Shown here piece by piece: positions 48,913 through 57,301 of a DNA stretch of 64,000 nucleotides. Below the pieces are notes generated by a model, which worked only from the letters and a program-made list of their open reading frames with translations, was not told the origin of the DNA and made no database searches. The position numbers and the translations under genes were made by a program. The DNA lies in the NCBI GenBank assembly GCA_015296075.1, contig DVDV01000016.1, positions 1 to 64,000 on the forward strand. The letters run 5' to 3'. This DNA comes from Leptolyngbyaceae cyanobacterium M33_DOE_097. GTDB taxonomy: Bacteria; Cyanobacteriota; Cyanobacteriia; Leptolyngbyales; Leptolyngbyaceae. How positions within the stretch are numbered: position 1 is the stretch's first letter; every line of letters starts with the position of its first letter.

Positions 48913-50286
48913 ATGCCTGTAAGGTCTTCTCAAGTCCATTCATCCCATCGCCTCACCGTTCTCTACATCACATCCTTGAGCGCGATCGCCCTGTTCTCAA
49001 TACTGGGTCAAGTTTTAGTGCAACATATGCTAAGACGGCAAGCCCAAGACAACCAAATTATTAGCCTCGCCCAACACCAGCAGCAATTGAGCCAGCGCTT
49101 GAGTAAAAATATCTTGGCCGTCGGCTTTGCACCCAATCCTGAAGTGAAGCAAGAGCAGGCCGCGGCGCTCCAACAAACGATCGTTGCATGGCAAACCTCT
49201 CGTGAGCGTCTAGCCCAGATTGCGACACAGCCCAATCAACCGCAGAGGTGGAAACAACAGATTGCAAAAATGCTCATGCTGATTGATAGCTGCTCAGATG
49301 ATTTGTTGGTCGCCTCGCAGATGAGTCTCAATGCACTATCACCAACCCCACAACAACGGCTCTCGCGGCTGGTAACCGTGCGTCAGCTGCTCGCCACCGA
49401 AAAGCACTTTGTTCACGAAATGGATAGAGTGATCGAGCAAAGCATTGCTCAGTCTCAACAGGGCATCAATCAACTTAAGTCCATCGAAATGGGGCTATTG
49501 AGTCTTACAATCTTGATGCTGTTGACTGAGGGCTTCTTTATCTTTCGTCCGGCTGTGCGTCAGATTCAACAATCACTCGATGCGCTAGCGACTTCCCTGC
49601 AAGAAACCCAAGCGACCGCTCAACAACTCGCCATCGAACAAGAAAAATCAGAACGTCTTTTACTCAATATCTTGCCAGAACCGATCGCCCATCGCCTCAA
49701 GCAAGAAACCACTGCGATCGCCGATGGCTTTAACGAAGCAACCGTTTTGTTTGCTGATATCGTTGGATTCACTCAACTCTCAGCCCACCTGCCACCCGAA
49801 AAGTTAGTGGCGCTGTTGAACACCATTTTTTCAAGCTTTGACGAGTTAGCCGCTGAGCATGGACTCGAAAAGATCAAAACGATTGGTGATGCTTACATGG
49901 TTGTGGGTGGCTTACCCGAACCCAACCCGGATCACGCCAAGCAGGTCGCAGAAATGGCGATCGCGATGTTAGGGGCGATCGCGCAGTTTAACCGCGAACA
50001 CCAGCAAAACTTTAGCATTCGCATCGGCATCAACTCTGGCCCTGTCGTCGCTGGGGTGATCGGCATCAAAAAATTTATCTACGACCTCTGGGGCGACACG
50101 GTGAATATTGCGAGCCGCATGGAGTCACACGGGATTCCCGATCAGATTCAGGTGAGCGAAGCAACCTATCAAGCACTAAAGGATCAGTTCGATTTCACAG
50201 AACGCGGCCTCATCCCTGTCAAAGGCAAAGGCGAAATGAAAACATACCTGCTACATAGCAAGCGTTGCATAGCCGCCGCGACTTAA
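48913..50286 (+). CDS. Membrane-bound class III adenylate cyclase
   Basis: This enzyme makes cAMP from ATP. One membrane span at about 15-36, a helical periplasmic sensor (about 40-190, resembling the type IV pili methyl-accepting N-domain), and a second span at about 192-212 lead to a coiled coil and a catalytic domain (about 270-445). Metal ligands are Asp282 (LFADIVGFT) and Asp326 (TIGDAYM). The EKIKTIG lysine and Asp391 (IYDLWGD) are the ATP-selecting pair, so adenylate rather than guanylate cyclase is predicted. Asn398 and Arg402 (TVNIASRM) are also present. All catalytic residues are intact. Confidence 0.94.
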   Translation: MPVRSSQVHSSHRLTVLYITSLSAIALFSILGQVLVQHMLRRQAQDNQIISLAQHQQQLSQRLSKNILAVGFAPNPEVKQEQAAALQQTIVAWQTSRERLAQIATQPNQPQRWKQQIAKMLMLIDSCSDDLLVASQMSLNALSPTPQQRLSRLVTVRQLLATEKHFVHEMDRVIEQSIAQSQQGINQLKSIEMGLLSLTILMLLTEGFFIFRPAVRQIQQSLDALATSLQETQATAQQLAIEQEKSERLLLNILPEPIAHRLKQETTAIADGFNEATVLFADIVGFTQLSAHLPPEKLVALLNTIFSSFDELAAEHGLEKIKTIGDAYMVVGGLPEPNPDHAKQVAEMAIAMLGAIAQFNREHQQNFSIRIGINSGPVVAGVIGIKKFIYDLWGDTVNIASRMESHGIPDQIQVSEATYQALKDQFDFTERGLIPVKGKGEMKTYLLHSKRCIAAAT

Positions 50287-50349
50287 AACCTTTACCAAAA
50301 GCAATGAAGGTGCGAGTCTCAAAACACGCACATTTCAGTTAACCTTCAA

Positions 50350-50423
50350 TCGGGATGACAGGATTTGAACCTGCGGCATCCTGCTCCCAAAGCAGGCGCG
50401 CTACCAAGCTGCGCTACATCCCG
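50350..50423 (-). tRNA. tRNA-Pro (anticodon UGG)
   Basis: On the minus strand the sequence folds as a cloverleaf: acceptor CGGGATG/CATCCCG with discriminator A at 50350, D arm GCGC, anticodon stem CCTGC/GCAGG with loop TTTGGGA (anticodon TGG), and T arm GCAGGTTCAAATCCTGT. CCA is not encoded. It reads proline codons CCN. Confidence 0.96.
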
Positions 50424-50498
50424 GACAGACCTATTCAACATTAGCACAGCTTGACGCAGGTCAACCACCTGAAAAGAAGCAAAGTTTATTCAGATAGG

Positions 50499-51155
50499 TT
50501 ATCTAGAATCCGCAGGTGGAATCCAAACCTCTTTGAAAATCTCCTTCCAACTAGGTCGAAGAACGTAGAGGCTTGGAATTAAGTGAGCTGTGAGCAAAAG
50601 ATTGTATCGCTTCAATATTTCTTCAAAACATGCAACAGCTTCATCAAAATCTTGAAAAGTTCCGAGGGGTTCAACACCTTTAGTTTTATCGTAATGAGCA
50701 ATTCTTTTATCTGTATATCTTCCGTGTACTGCTCGGATTTGCTCAAGACAGTCAAGATCTTCCCTCAACTGCTTAACAGGAAAACCATTTACATCTTTGC
50801 CTGCGAGTTCATCAAAAATAGCTTCGCCAGTGCTTCTCATACCCTCAAGATACAAGGAAAGATGCCGTTCACGGCTTAAAAAATGTAAGTTCTCTCTCAT
50901 TTCAGATAACAAATTGCTGAGAGAAACTGTATTTTTATCCCTATCCAGCAATCTTCTAATTCTTATAAGAGTTGTATCAACATAGTTTTTAGTCATCCAT
51001 TCATAGAACTGATTACTTTTATTAATTCTTGGATTGTCAATCACAACTTGTCTGATTTCAGAGTAAATTGCTGCTGATTCAGCTAAGACTGAAACCTCAG
51101 CATGAATAACTCTGAGCCATTTTGCCCACTTTTCAACCTTTTGATGATTACCCAT
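50499..51155 (-). CDS. HEPN / AbiU2-like domain protein
   Basis: This all-helical soluble protein has 218 residues from ATG 51155 (a TTG eight codons upstream is also open). The segment WMTKNYVDTTLIRIRRLLDRD and the later HGRYTDKRIAHYDKTKG match the AbiU2-like HEPN group, in which an Arg/His pair is the presumed RNase site. HEPN proteins are common toxins or abortive-infection effectors. The gene is AT-rich and HIP1-free, unlike its surroundings, and it follows an unknown gene after a perfect hairpin. A toxin or anti-phage role is inferred and unproven. Confidence 0.6.
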   Translation of the reverse strand: MGNHQKVEKWAKWLRVIHAEVSVLAESAAIYSEIRQVVIDNPRINKSNQFYEWMTKNYVDTTLIRIRRLLDRDKNTVSLSNLLSEMRENLHFLSRERHLSLYLEGMRSTGEAIFDELAGKDVNGFPVKQLREDLDCLEQIRAVHGRYTDKRIAHYDKTKGVEPLGTFQDFDEAVACFEEILKRYNLLLTAHLIPSLYVLRPSWKEIFKEVWIPPADSR

Positions 51156-51179
51156 TAGATTTGCAATAAATAGTGCCAA

Positions 51180-51209
51180 GAAACTCTCTAGCTATTGTTA
51201 GAGAGTTTC
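51180..51209 (-). terminator. Perfect hairpin between the two islet genes
   Basis: GAAACTCTCTA (51180-51190) and TAGAGAGTTTC (51199-51209) form an 11-bp perfect stem with an 8-base loop. It begins 16 bases past the stop of the upstream gene and ends beside the open frame of the HEPN gene. TTGG follows, so termination would be partial at most. Confidence 0.6.
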
Positions 51210-51224
51210 CTTTCTTCCACAAAA

Positions 51225-51575
51225 CTATTCTTTGTGAGAATAGCTGAGGAAACCAGCGTTTTCACGGCAAAGCTTCATCACTCGCATAGTGAGACTAGCG
51301 CCTGAAAGAGGCTTACCATTCTTTCCCCGATCCCAACCAGGCTGAAGAGCTTTTACCGGAACAAAAACAAAGAATTGTCCGTTTTGAGAATTTGGGACTA
51401 TTACTGCCCCACTCCTTACGGTGTATGGCTTCTTTGGCCTTTGTCCATAACTAAGGGAACGAGATTGAAGCAAAACAAACTGTGGCTTGCCCCGTAACTT
51501 TTCAAGTTCTGGAAAAAGCTCGAGTTGTTTAATCTTGTAGTTGACAAACTTTGTTTTTTGGCGATAATTTGCCAT
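51225..51575 (-). CDS. Unknown small protein, partner of the HEPN gene
   Basis: I do not recognise this protein. ATG 51575 has a good ribosome site (AGGAG, 8 bases before) and gives 116 residues; the frame extends to 51662 but without a site. It is basic and beta-rich, with FVLLQSRSLSYGQRPKKPYT, FFVFVPVKALQPGWDRGKNGKPLSG and a C-terminal MRVMKLCRENAGF. There is no signal peptide or membrane span. It lies upstream of the HEPN gene on the same strand, an arrangement that could be a toxin-antitoxin or defence pair. Confidence 0.7.
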   Translation of the reverse strand: MANYRQKTKFVNYKIKQLELFPELEKLRGKPQFVLLQSRSLSYGQRPKKPYTVRSGAVIVPNSQNGQFFVFVPVKALQPGWDRGKNGKPLSGASLTMRVMKLCRENAGFLSYSHKE

Positions 51576-51662
51576 AGGGGTCAACTCCTGAATTTTTCTT
51601 GTTTCAGAGAAGAGAATCTTTGCTTGGAGGCTGGCTCTCTTCTCTGAGCAGAAGTTTAACAA

Positions 51663-52138
51663 ACTTTTTCAGTTTTGTTAGAGATAGTTTTTTGGGGCTT
51701 TAGTAGATAGCCTTTTTTCGATTTTTTTAGACTCCTCCTAAAAGATTTTCCAGTTGTCAGGCGAAATAATGATCAGCCGAAGGCATGGAGGGAGAGGTTT
51801 CAAGAAGTAGATGGGGCTATTTAGAAGTAATGGGGAGAATAGCCCTACCCTCAGAAGTTTTTAGTTATAAAGAAAGCCTACCCTCAAGCAGGTAGGCTTT
51901 CTTTGTTGACTGTAATTTCTTACTAATGGGGTAAGCGGCGATCGCTCACATTACCCAACAACAAAATTCTTTTGAGGTGCAAATCACCCATTCATAAGAC
52001 AGAACGCTATTAACTTGCGCGACATCCCATGCGACCTATCAAACGTAACCACGACTAAGTGCAGGTCAACCCCTTTCGTCAAAAACCAATTATTCGTCAA
52101 GCGATACGCTAACGTATCCTCTTGCCACTGGACTTTTG
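51663..52138. other. AT-rich intergenic region with two strong hairpins
   Basis: No protein gene is convincing in this stretch. GGGCTATT (51814-51821) pairs with AATAGCCC (51838-51845), and AAAGCCTACC (51873-51882) pairs with GGTAGGCTTT (51891-51900). The second, read on the minus strand, could terminate the gene starting at 52525. A HIP1 site at 51939 marks the return to ordinary chromosome. Confidence 0.6.
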
Positions 52139-52525
52139 CTATGCCAATGTTTCAGGGCAATAGCCTAGGCCACGGACGAATTGTTGGCGAAATTCTTCGA
52201 TTTCTTCGCGTTCAGGTTTACCGTGAGAAACGACGGCCACTTGGTAGCGGTGCATCACTTCTAACGGTGATTGTCCGGTTTCTAGCCCCCATAAAGCCAT
52301 TTGAACCCGAATATTTGGATCGCATACGATACCCAGCTCGCTTAAAAAAGCTTGAAAGTTTCGATGGGTCGTTTCATCAAGAGTCTCGGTCATTTTTACA
52401 CGCACAATCCAGCCATCGATTTGGTGGATCACAGTCATGAAGCGAACGGGCAAAGCAGACTGGTGTAAAAATTCGACCACTCTTAAGGTTAAGCTTGCAT
52501 TTGCAAGGTAGTAGAGGTAGTCCAT
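52139..52525 (-). CDS. Conserved-looking protein of unknown function
   Basis: I do not recognise a family. The 128-residue protein starts at an ATG with a strong ribosome site (AGGAGG, 6 bases before), which supports a real gene. The sequence is mixed alpha/beta: an N-terminal helix MDYLYYLANASLTLRVVEFL, a strand pair FMTVIHQIDGWIVRVKMTETLDE, and a helical C-terminus (VMHRYQVAVVSHG, EFRQQFVRGLGY). No membrane span or metal motif. It is soluble and slightly acidic. Confidence 0.75.
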   Translation of the reverse strand: MDYLYYLANASLTLRVVEFLHQSALPVRFMTVIHQIDGWIVRVKMTETLDETTHRNFQAFLSELGIVCDPNIRVQMALWGLETGQSPLEVMHRYQVAVVSHGKPEREEIEEFRQQFVRGLGYCPETLA

Positions 52526-52673
52526 AGCAACCTCCTTTTAGGCATTTGTTGCTATCTTTATCTTTGCTCGTTTCGCTGTTTTCAGATATGGGAAAAGCCC
52601 CCGAAGAGACGCGGGGTTTCCCCCTATTTCAAGCAATATATGCCTTAAGTTATAGATTGAACTCCGCACCCTT

Positions 52674-53840
52674 ATGAGCGACACCTCATCTAACCCCGAT
52701 CAACTGCTTGCTTCGTATGATTACGTGCTACCACCTGAGCAGATTGCTCAAGTACCCGCCGAACCACGCGACAGCGCCCGTTTATTGGTTGTTAAGGACT
52801 CAGATTCGCCAGTTCACGCGATTTTTCGGGATTTACCCGACTTACTGCGCGCAGGCGACTTGCTGATTCTCAACAACACGCGGGTGATTCCAGCTCGTTT
52901 GTTTGGTCGCAAGCCGACGGGGTTGCCTGTTGAAGTGCTGCTTTTAGAACCCCAACCCCAACCAAATTGCTGGCTGGCGCTCGTTAAACCAGGCCGCCGT
53001 TTGAAACCCGGTGCAACAATCTTGTTTGGTGGAGCGGTGCCTCCAGACAGCAACGCCCTGCCGGATGATGAAGTCGAAACAGACGAAGCCGAGGATGCCG
53101 GAGAAGCCGCGATCGCCCCTGAATCAGCGCTCCTCACCGCGAAGGTCTTAGCAACCGATGCGGCAACAAGTGGGCGGATTTTGCAGTTTCAAGTGGCAGA
53201 AGGTATGACCTTTGAAGACTGCCTTCAACAATTAGGGCAAATGCCTCTGCCGCCTTACATCACCAATACCGAAACGGATCCTGAGCGGTACCAAACAATT
53301 TATGCCCAACACCCCGGCGCAGTCGCAGCCCCAACCGCCGGGTTACACTTCACGCCAGAAGTGCTGGCAAAGCTGACTCAACGCCACATTCAAACCGCTT
53401 TCGTGACATTGCATGTGGGAGTTGGCACCTTTCGCCCCGTTGAAGCAGAAGCCATTACCGAACACCAGATGCATGCCGAGTGGGTACAAGTTCCACCTGA
53501 AACGGTCAGCCTGATTCGGCAGACTAAGGCAAACGGCGGACGCGTGGTTGCCGTTGGCACCACGGTGGTGCGATCGCTCGAAGGAGCCGCAGCTCAAAGC
53601 GAAACACTACAACCGTTTTGTGGCAAAACAGATTTATTTATTTATCCCGGTTATGAATGGCGCATCGTCGATGGATTGATCACCAACTTTCACCTACCAA
53701 AGTCCAGTTTGTTAATGCTCGTCAGTGCATTGATCGGACGCAAACGATTGTTGAAACTGTATGAGATTGCGATCGCAGAGGGATACCGCTTTTATTCATT
53801 TGGGGATGCGATGTTGATTTTGCCGGAAGAGCTTCGGTAG
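52674..53840 (+). CDS. queA: tRNA preQ1 ribosyltransferase-isomerase QueA
   Basis: QueA transfers and rearranges the ribosyl group of S-adenosylmethionine onto preQ1 in tRNA to give epoxyqueuosine. Motifs: [22 protein letters not shown] near the start, [49 protein letters not shown]-type and [31 protein letters not shown]. At 388 residues it is longer than the usual 340-360 because of an acidic Asp/Glu/Ala-rich insertion at about residues 120-152. queC, an earlier step of the same pathway, lies 2.6 kb downstream. Confidence 0.95.
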   Translation: MSDTSSNPDQLLASYDYVLPPEQIAQVPAEPRDSARLLVVKDSDSPVHAIFRDLPDLLRAGDLLILNNTRVIPARLFGRKPTGLPVEVLLLEPQPQPNCWLALVKPGRRLKPGATILFGGAVPPDSNALPDDEVETDEAEDAGEAAIAPESALLTAKVLATDAATSGRILQFQVAEGMTFEDCLQQLGQMPLPPYITNTETDPERYQTIYAQHPGAVAAPTAGLHFTPEVLAKLTQRHIQTAFVTLHVGVGTFRPVEAEAITEHQMHAEWVQVPPETVSLIRQTKANGGRVVAVGTTVVRSLEGAAAQSETLQPFCGKTDLFIYPGYEWRIVDGLITNFHLPKSSLLMLVSALIGRKRLLKLYEIAIAEGYRFYSFGDAMLILPEELR

Positions 53841-53871
53841 GAGATAGGGAAGAGAAACTGGCCTTTTTGAG

Positions 53872-54726
53872 TTAATGCCGGGTAGCCGTTAGGAGACCGA
53901 ATCGGACCAGACCGCTGCGATAACCGTCGCGCATCAGGTTAAGAGCAAGAGCCGCTTGAATCGTTTTCCAGCCTGTACGCAGGAGGCCGACGATCGCTTG
54001 CCACTCCCAAACAGAGTCCATCACCGTTTCCCAGAAGGGAGCAACAGCCGTTGACCAGTCAGCCGTATGAATGGACTGAAAGCCGACGGCCTGGGCGATC
54101 GCCGCGTATTCGGGCAGCGAGATAACGTAGGGAAGACAGTAGACCCGGTAGATTTCTGAAAGGTGGTGTTGCTCAGCAGCTGTTAAAGGCGCATCGGTGA
54201 TCGGGCGATGGCACCAGGTCACAAAAATGAGTTTGCCACCGGGTTTTAAGACCCGATAACACTCCTTGAGAAATTGCGTTTTATCGGGCATGTGTTCGCC
54301 GCTTTCGAGTGACCAGATTAAATCAAAGCTGGCATCTTCAAAGGGCATCTCAAGCGCATTTGCGACCAAAAACCGGGCCGCAGGTTTGCCAACGAACAAA
54401 TTAGCCTCTTGGGCACGTTGTGTAGCACGTCGAGCCTGAACGGGACTAAGCGTGATACCTGTGGCGATCGCGTTAAATTGCTGAGCTAAGTACAAGGTGC
54501 TGCCGCCAATGCCACAGCCAACATCCAGCACTTGCTCGACTGTCTCAACACCTGCCCAGGTCAAGATTTCTTGAATTAAGTCGATCTGGGCCTGACGTCG
54601 CTCTTTACGGAGGGAGCCATCCATGCCGTAGAAGCCGTGATGCATGTGTTCGCCCCAAACTTGCTCCCACAAAGGCGAAGACTCATCGTAAAACTGTTGG
54701 ATCTGTTGATAAATATCGGCAACCAT
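53872..54726 (-). CDS. SAM methyltransferase, tocopherol O-methyltransferase type
   Basis: This class I methyltransferase has 284 residues. Motif I is VLDVGCGIGGSTLYLAQQF; motif II region LIWSLESGEHMPDK and motif III GGKLIFVTWCHRP follow. The WGEHMHHGFYG N-terminus and the LMRDGYRSGLVRFGLLTATR C-terminus resemble gamma-tocopherol methyltransferases and related cyanobacterial enzymes. A plant-type transit peptide is absent. The closest alternative is another quinone or sterol-type methyltransferase. It is divergent from the SH3-like gene. Confidence 0.85.
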   Translation of the reverse strand: MVADIYQQIQQFYDESSPLWEQVWGEHMHHGFYGMDGSLRKERRQAQIDLIQEILTWAGVETVEQVLDVGCGIGGSTLYLAQQFNAIATGITLSPVQARRATQRAQEANLFVGKPAARFLVANALEMPFEDASFDLIWSLESGEHMPDKTQFLKECYRVLKPGGKLIFVTWCHRPITDAPLTAAEQHHLSEIYRVYCLPYVISLPEYAAIAQAVGFQSIHTADWSTAVAPFWETVMDSVWEWQAIVGLLRTGWKTIQAALALNLMRDGYRSGLVRFGLLTATRH

Positions 54727-54885
54727 ACACCCCTCTTCTCACCTTTGGAACCTAAGTATTGCTGATACAATTGCCTTCAAATATAGAAAGAATCTTTAAT
54801 TTGCGATCGTGCAAAAAATCATCTTTTAATCTATTTCTAGCGATATTTCTTTGATAGAAGAATGCATACGGGTCTTTTTTTTTAG

Positions 54886-54907
54886 GTAGGACAATATTGT
54901 TCTGCCG
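54886..54907. promoter_or_regulatory. 22-base near-perfect palindrome upstream of two genes
   Basis: The centre ACAATATTGT (54891-54900) is a perfect 10-bp palindrome. The arms GGTAGG and TCTGCC extend it to 22 bases with only two mismatches, both G-T. It follows a run of nine T. It lies 160 bases before the methyltransferase start and 283 bases before the SH3-like gene, so it could be a dimeric-regulator operator. Confidence 0.4.
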
Positions 54908-55189
54908 CTGTGTTTCCCTGATTATTCTCTATTCAGAATCAACAATTTAGTGTGACTTCTACAATTTCTTTGTTCAAGGCATTCACGATGTATGTTGATT
55001 CATTTTATTGAGATGGGAACAGAAAGAAACTCGCACCCATCAATATTTGTATAAGTGGCAAAGAGAAAGTTTAAACACTTGATAAAAGCCCTTATAGACT
55101 CACAGCCATTTATCAATCGTTGCTCCCGAGAGAATGTTGGTCACTGGCACACGAGTCAACCGCCCCATCAATTCAGATGACACACAACC

Positions 55190-56299
55190 ATGAAACGATT
55201 TAAGTTGATGACTTTGGCAGCAGCGTCTGCCTCTATCCTGATTGCGTCGGGTGAAGCTAAGGCTCAAACAGCAGGACAACTGCAAGCCTGCCGCAACTAT
55301 GTGCTTTCTCGTCAAGAGTTTAGAGGAACGCCTGTATCGGCTGTGCAGGTTTACGGCAGAGGCTACAACAACAATAACGGCAACCGCGCAACAGTTGACT
55401 GGCGTATTACACGCAACTATAACGCCCAAGGTTACTGCGTTGTAAACCGTAACGGTCGCATCAACCAATTCCAAGTTACGCAAAACTCTGGTAGCAACTC
55501 CTCTGGCCGCCTCGAAACCAATTGGGGTACAACGGTACGTGCCTATCGTGCCCGCATTACAGGTGGTGATGCAACTCTCGTCAATCGTCCAGTTCAAAAT
55601 GACAAAGACGATATTGCAAGAGTCAGAAATGACGAACAGGTAACGGTTTATCGCGAATATTATGAGCGGAATAGCCGCATCACCTGGCTGCTCGTAGAAG
55701 GGTCAAATCGTCAACGGGGTTGGATCAACGGCGATCGCGTGACGGACAGTGGTTCTAACAATGGGAATAACGGCGATCTCGAAACAAACTGGGGAAGAAC
55801 TGTTAACCCCTTTAGAGCGCGGATCACTTCAGGCACAGCAACCCTCGTCAATCGCCCCGTCCGCGATGACAAAGAGGACATTGCCCAAGTACAGGGTGGC
55901 GAATTGGTCACTGTTTATCGCGAATACTACGAAAACAGCAGCCGCACGACCTGGTATTTGGTTGAAGGTCAGCGCCGTCAACGGGGTTGGATCAACGCCG
56001 AACGGGTTGGCGACGGTGGCAACAATAATGGCGGCAGCAACAACAGAGACGTCGAGTACAACTGGGGTAGATCACTAAGCCGCTATACTGCCGTCTCTAA
56101 CTCAGATGCAACTCTGGTGAACCGTCCTAAGAAAGACGACAAGCAAGATGTGGCAGAAGTTTCTCGTAATGAGCAAGTGACTGTTCTGCGAGAGTATTAC
56201 GAAAGCAGCAGCCGGATTAACTGGTACCTCGTTCGTGGTCAAGACGGTCAAGAAGGTTGGATTAACTCCGAGCGGATCTCTGAGCGATCGCCTCGCTAA
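55190..56299 (+). CDS. Exported protein with three SH3-like repeats
   Basis: A signal peptide (residues 1 to about 25, ending GEAKAQT) is followed by an N-terminal domain with two cysteines (Cys34, Cys83; CRNYVLSRQEFRG and NAQGYCVVNRNGRINQF), then three near-identical SH3-like repeats at about 108-186, 197-274 and 287-366. Each has the pattern T-L-V-N-R-P-x-(x)-D-K-x-D-x-A-x-V, E-Y-Y-E and W-x-x-V-x-G, ending GWIN. Short Asn/Gly/Ser-rich linkers separate them. Such repeats bind cell wall or surface polymers in other bacterial proteins. The internal repeats suggest recent duplication. Confidence 0.85.
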   Translation: MKRFKLMTLAAASASILIASGEAKAQTAGQLQACRNYVLSRQEFRGTPVSAVQVYGRGYNNNNGNRATVDWRITRNYNAQGYCVVNRNGRINQFQVTQNSGSNSSGRLETNWGTTVRAYRARITGGDATLVNRPVQNDKDDIARVRNDEQVTVYREYYERNSRITWLLVEGSNRQRGWINGDRVTDSGSNNGNNGDLETNWGRTVNPFRARITSGTATLVNRPVRDDKEDIAQVQGGELVTVYREYYENSSRTTWYLVEGQRRQRGWINAERVGDGGNNNGGSNNRDVEYNWGRSLSRYTAVSNSDATLVNRPKKDDKQDVAEVSRNEQVTVLREYYESSSRINWYLVRGQDGQEGWINSERISERSPR

Positions 56300-56346
56300 C
56301 GTGCTGACTTAGCCATTGTTCGGTCGTCCTTGAAAACTCAAGTTAA

Positions 56347-56372
56347 GCCCCACATCCGTGGGGTTTTCTTTT
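56347..56372 (+). terminator. Terminator after the SH3-like gene
   Basis: CCCCAC (56348-56353) pairs with GTGGGG (56358-56363) over a 4-base loop and is followed by TTTTCTTTT. Its presence rules out an early start for queC. Confidence 0.85.
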
Positions 56373-56441
56373 AGGCTTAAAAGCGGGGTTGACCTCAACG
56401 GAGAAATCCTTTTAATCTGGCTCAGTCTAAGGGAAAAAAAG

Positions 56442-57143
56442 ATGACAGAAAAAGCGATCGCGATTGTCTTACTTTCGGGTGGGCTAGACTCTGCTACAGC
56501 GGCAGCACAGGCGATCGCCGATGGCTACGAGGTGATTGCTGTCTCGTTTCGCTATGGGCAGCGCCACGAACAAGAACTCACTGCCGCAAAAGCCGTCGCT
56601 CAGGCTCTCAACCTGCAACAGCACTTTGTAGTGGATATCAATTTGGCCCAATGGGGCGGCTCGGCATTAACCGATCCTGACATTCAGGTGCCAACTGACG
56701 GGGTGCAACCCGATGTGATTCCTGTGACATACGTGCCGGGACGCAATACTGTTTTTCTGGCGATCGCCCTTTCTCTAGCTGAAGCCAAAAATGCCGACGC
56801 CATCTATCTCGGCATCAATGCAGTTGATTACTCAGGCTACCCTGACTGTCGCCCAGAGTATCTAGAAGCCTATCAACACCTCGCAACCCTCTCTTCTAAA
56901 GCAGGACTAGAGGGCAGAGCACCCAAACTGGTGGCTCCCCTCGTGATGGATAGCAAAGTCGATATTGTTCGACGTGCCCTCGCTTTGAACGTGCCGATTG
57001 CCCAGACCTGGTCGTGCTACCAGGGAGATGAAACACCTTGCGGGGTCTGCGATGCTTGCCGAATTCGCGATCGCGCCCTGATCGAAGCGGGCAGGCCCGA
57101 CCTCGCTACCCCCGTTGGCCAGGAAATGTGGAGCGATCGTTGA
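56442..57143 (+). CDS. queC: 7-cyano-7-deazaguanine synthase QueC
   Basis: QueC uses ATP and ammonia to turn CDG into preQ0, the queuosine precursor. Motifs: PP-loop [40 protein letters not shown], and the zinc site [21 protein letters not shown] with four cysteines. The 233 residues match the family. ATG 56442 is the true start, because the frame upstream crosses a terminator. It is close to queA, consistent with a dispersed queuosine set. Confidence 0.95.
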   Translation: MTEKAIAIVLLSGGLDSATAAAQAIADGYEVIAVSFRYGQRHEQELTAAKAVAQALNLQQHFVVDINLAQWGGSALTDPDIQVPTDGVQPDVIPVTYVPGRNTVFLAIALSLAEAKNADAIYLGINAVDYSGYPDCRPEYLEAYQHLATLSSKAGLEGRAPKLVAPLVMDSKVDIVRRALALNVPIAQTWSCYQGDETPCGVCDACRIRDRALIEAGRPDLATPVGQEMWSDR

Positions 57144-57249
57144 AATGTGGAGCGATCGAGATTATTTGAACCAGAAAAGTCGGATGAATCAGCAAGTCAA
57201 AGTTGGGTTTGATGCCGATGTTGAGCTGGTTGGTTAGCTTTGTTTTAGT

Positions 57250-57284
57250 GCAAGCCCCTGTTTTTGGTTTTAGCAGAGGCTTGC
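57250..57284. terminator. Hairpin between convergent queC and shc
   Basis: GCAAGCCCCTG (57250-57260) and CAGAGGCTTGC (57274-57284) pair with one mismatch around a T-rich loop. It stands between the two convergent genes and could serve both strands, although T-runs outside the stem are weak. Confidence 0.5.
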
Positions 57285-57301
57285 TCCTATGGCATCTGCA
57301 G

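Noticed and set aside
50350-51939. Integrative element using tRNA-Pro as attachment site
   Set aside because: The islet lies on the 5' side of the tRNA, no integrase is present, and no second copy of the tRNA 3' end was found.
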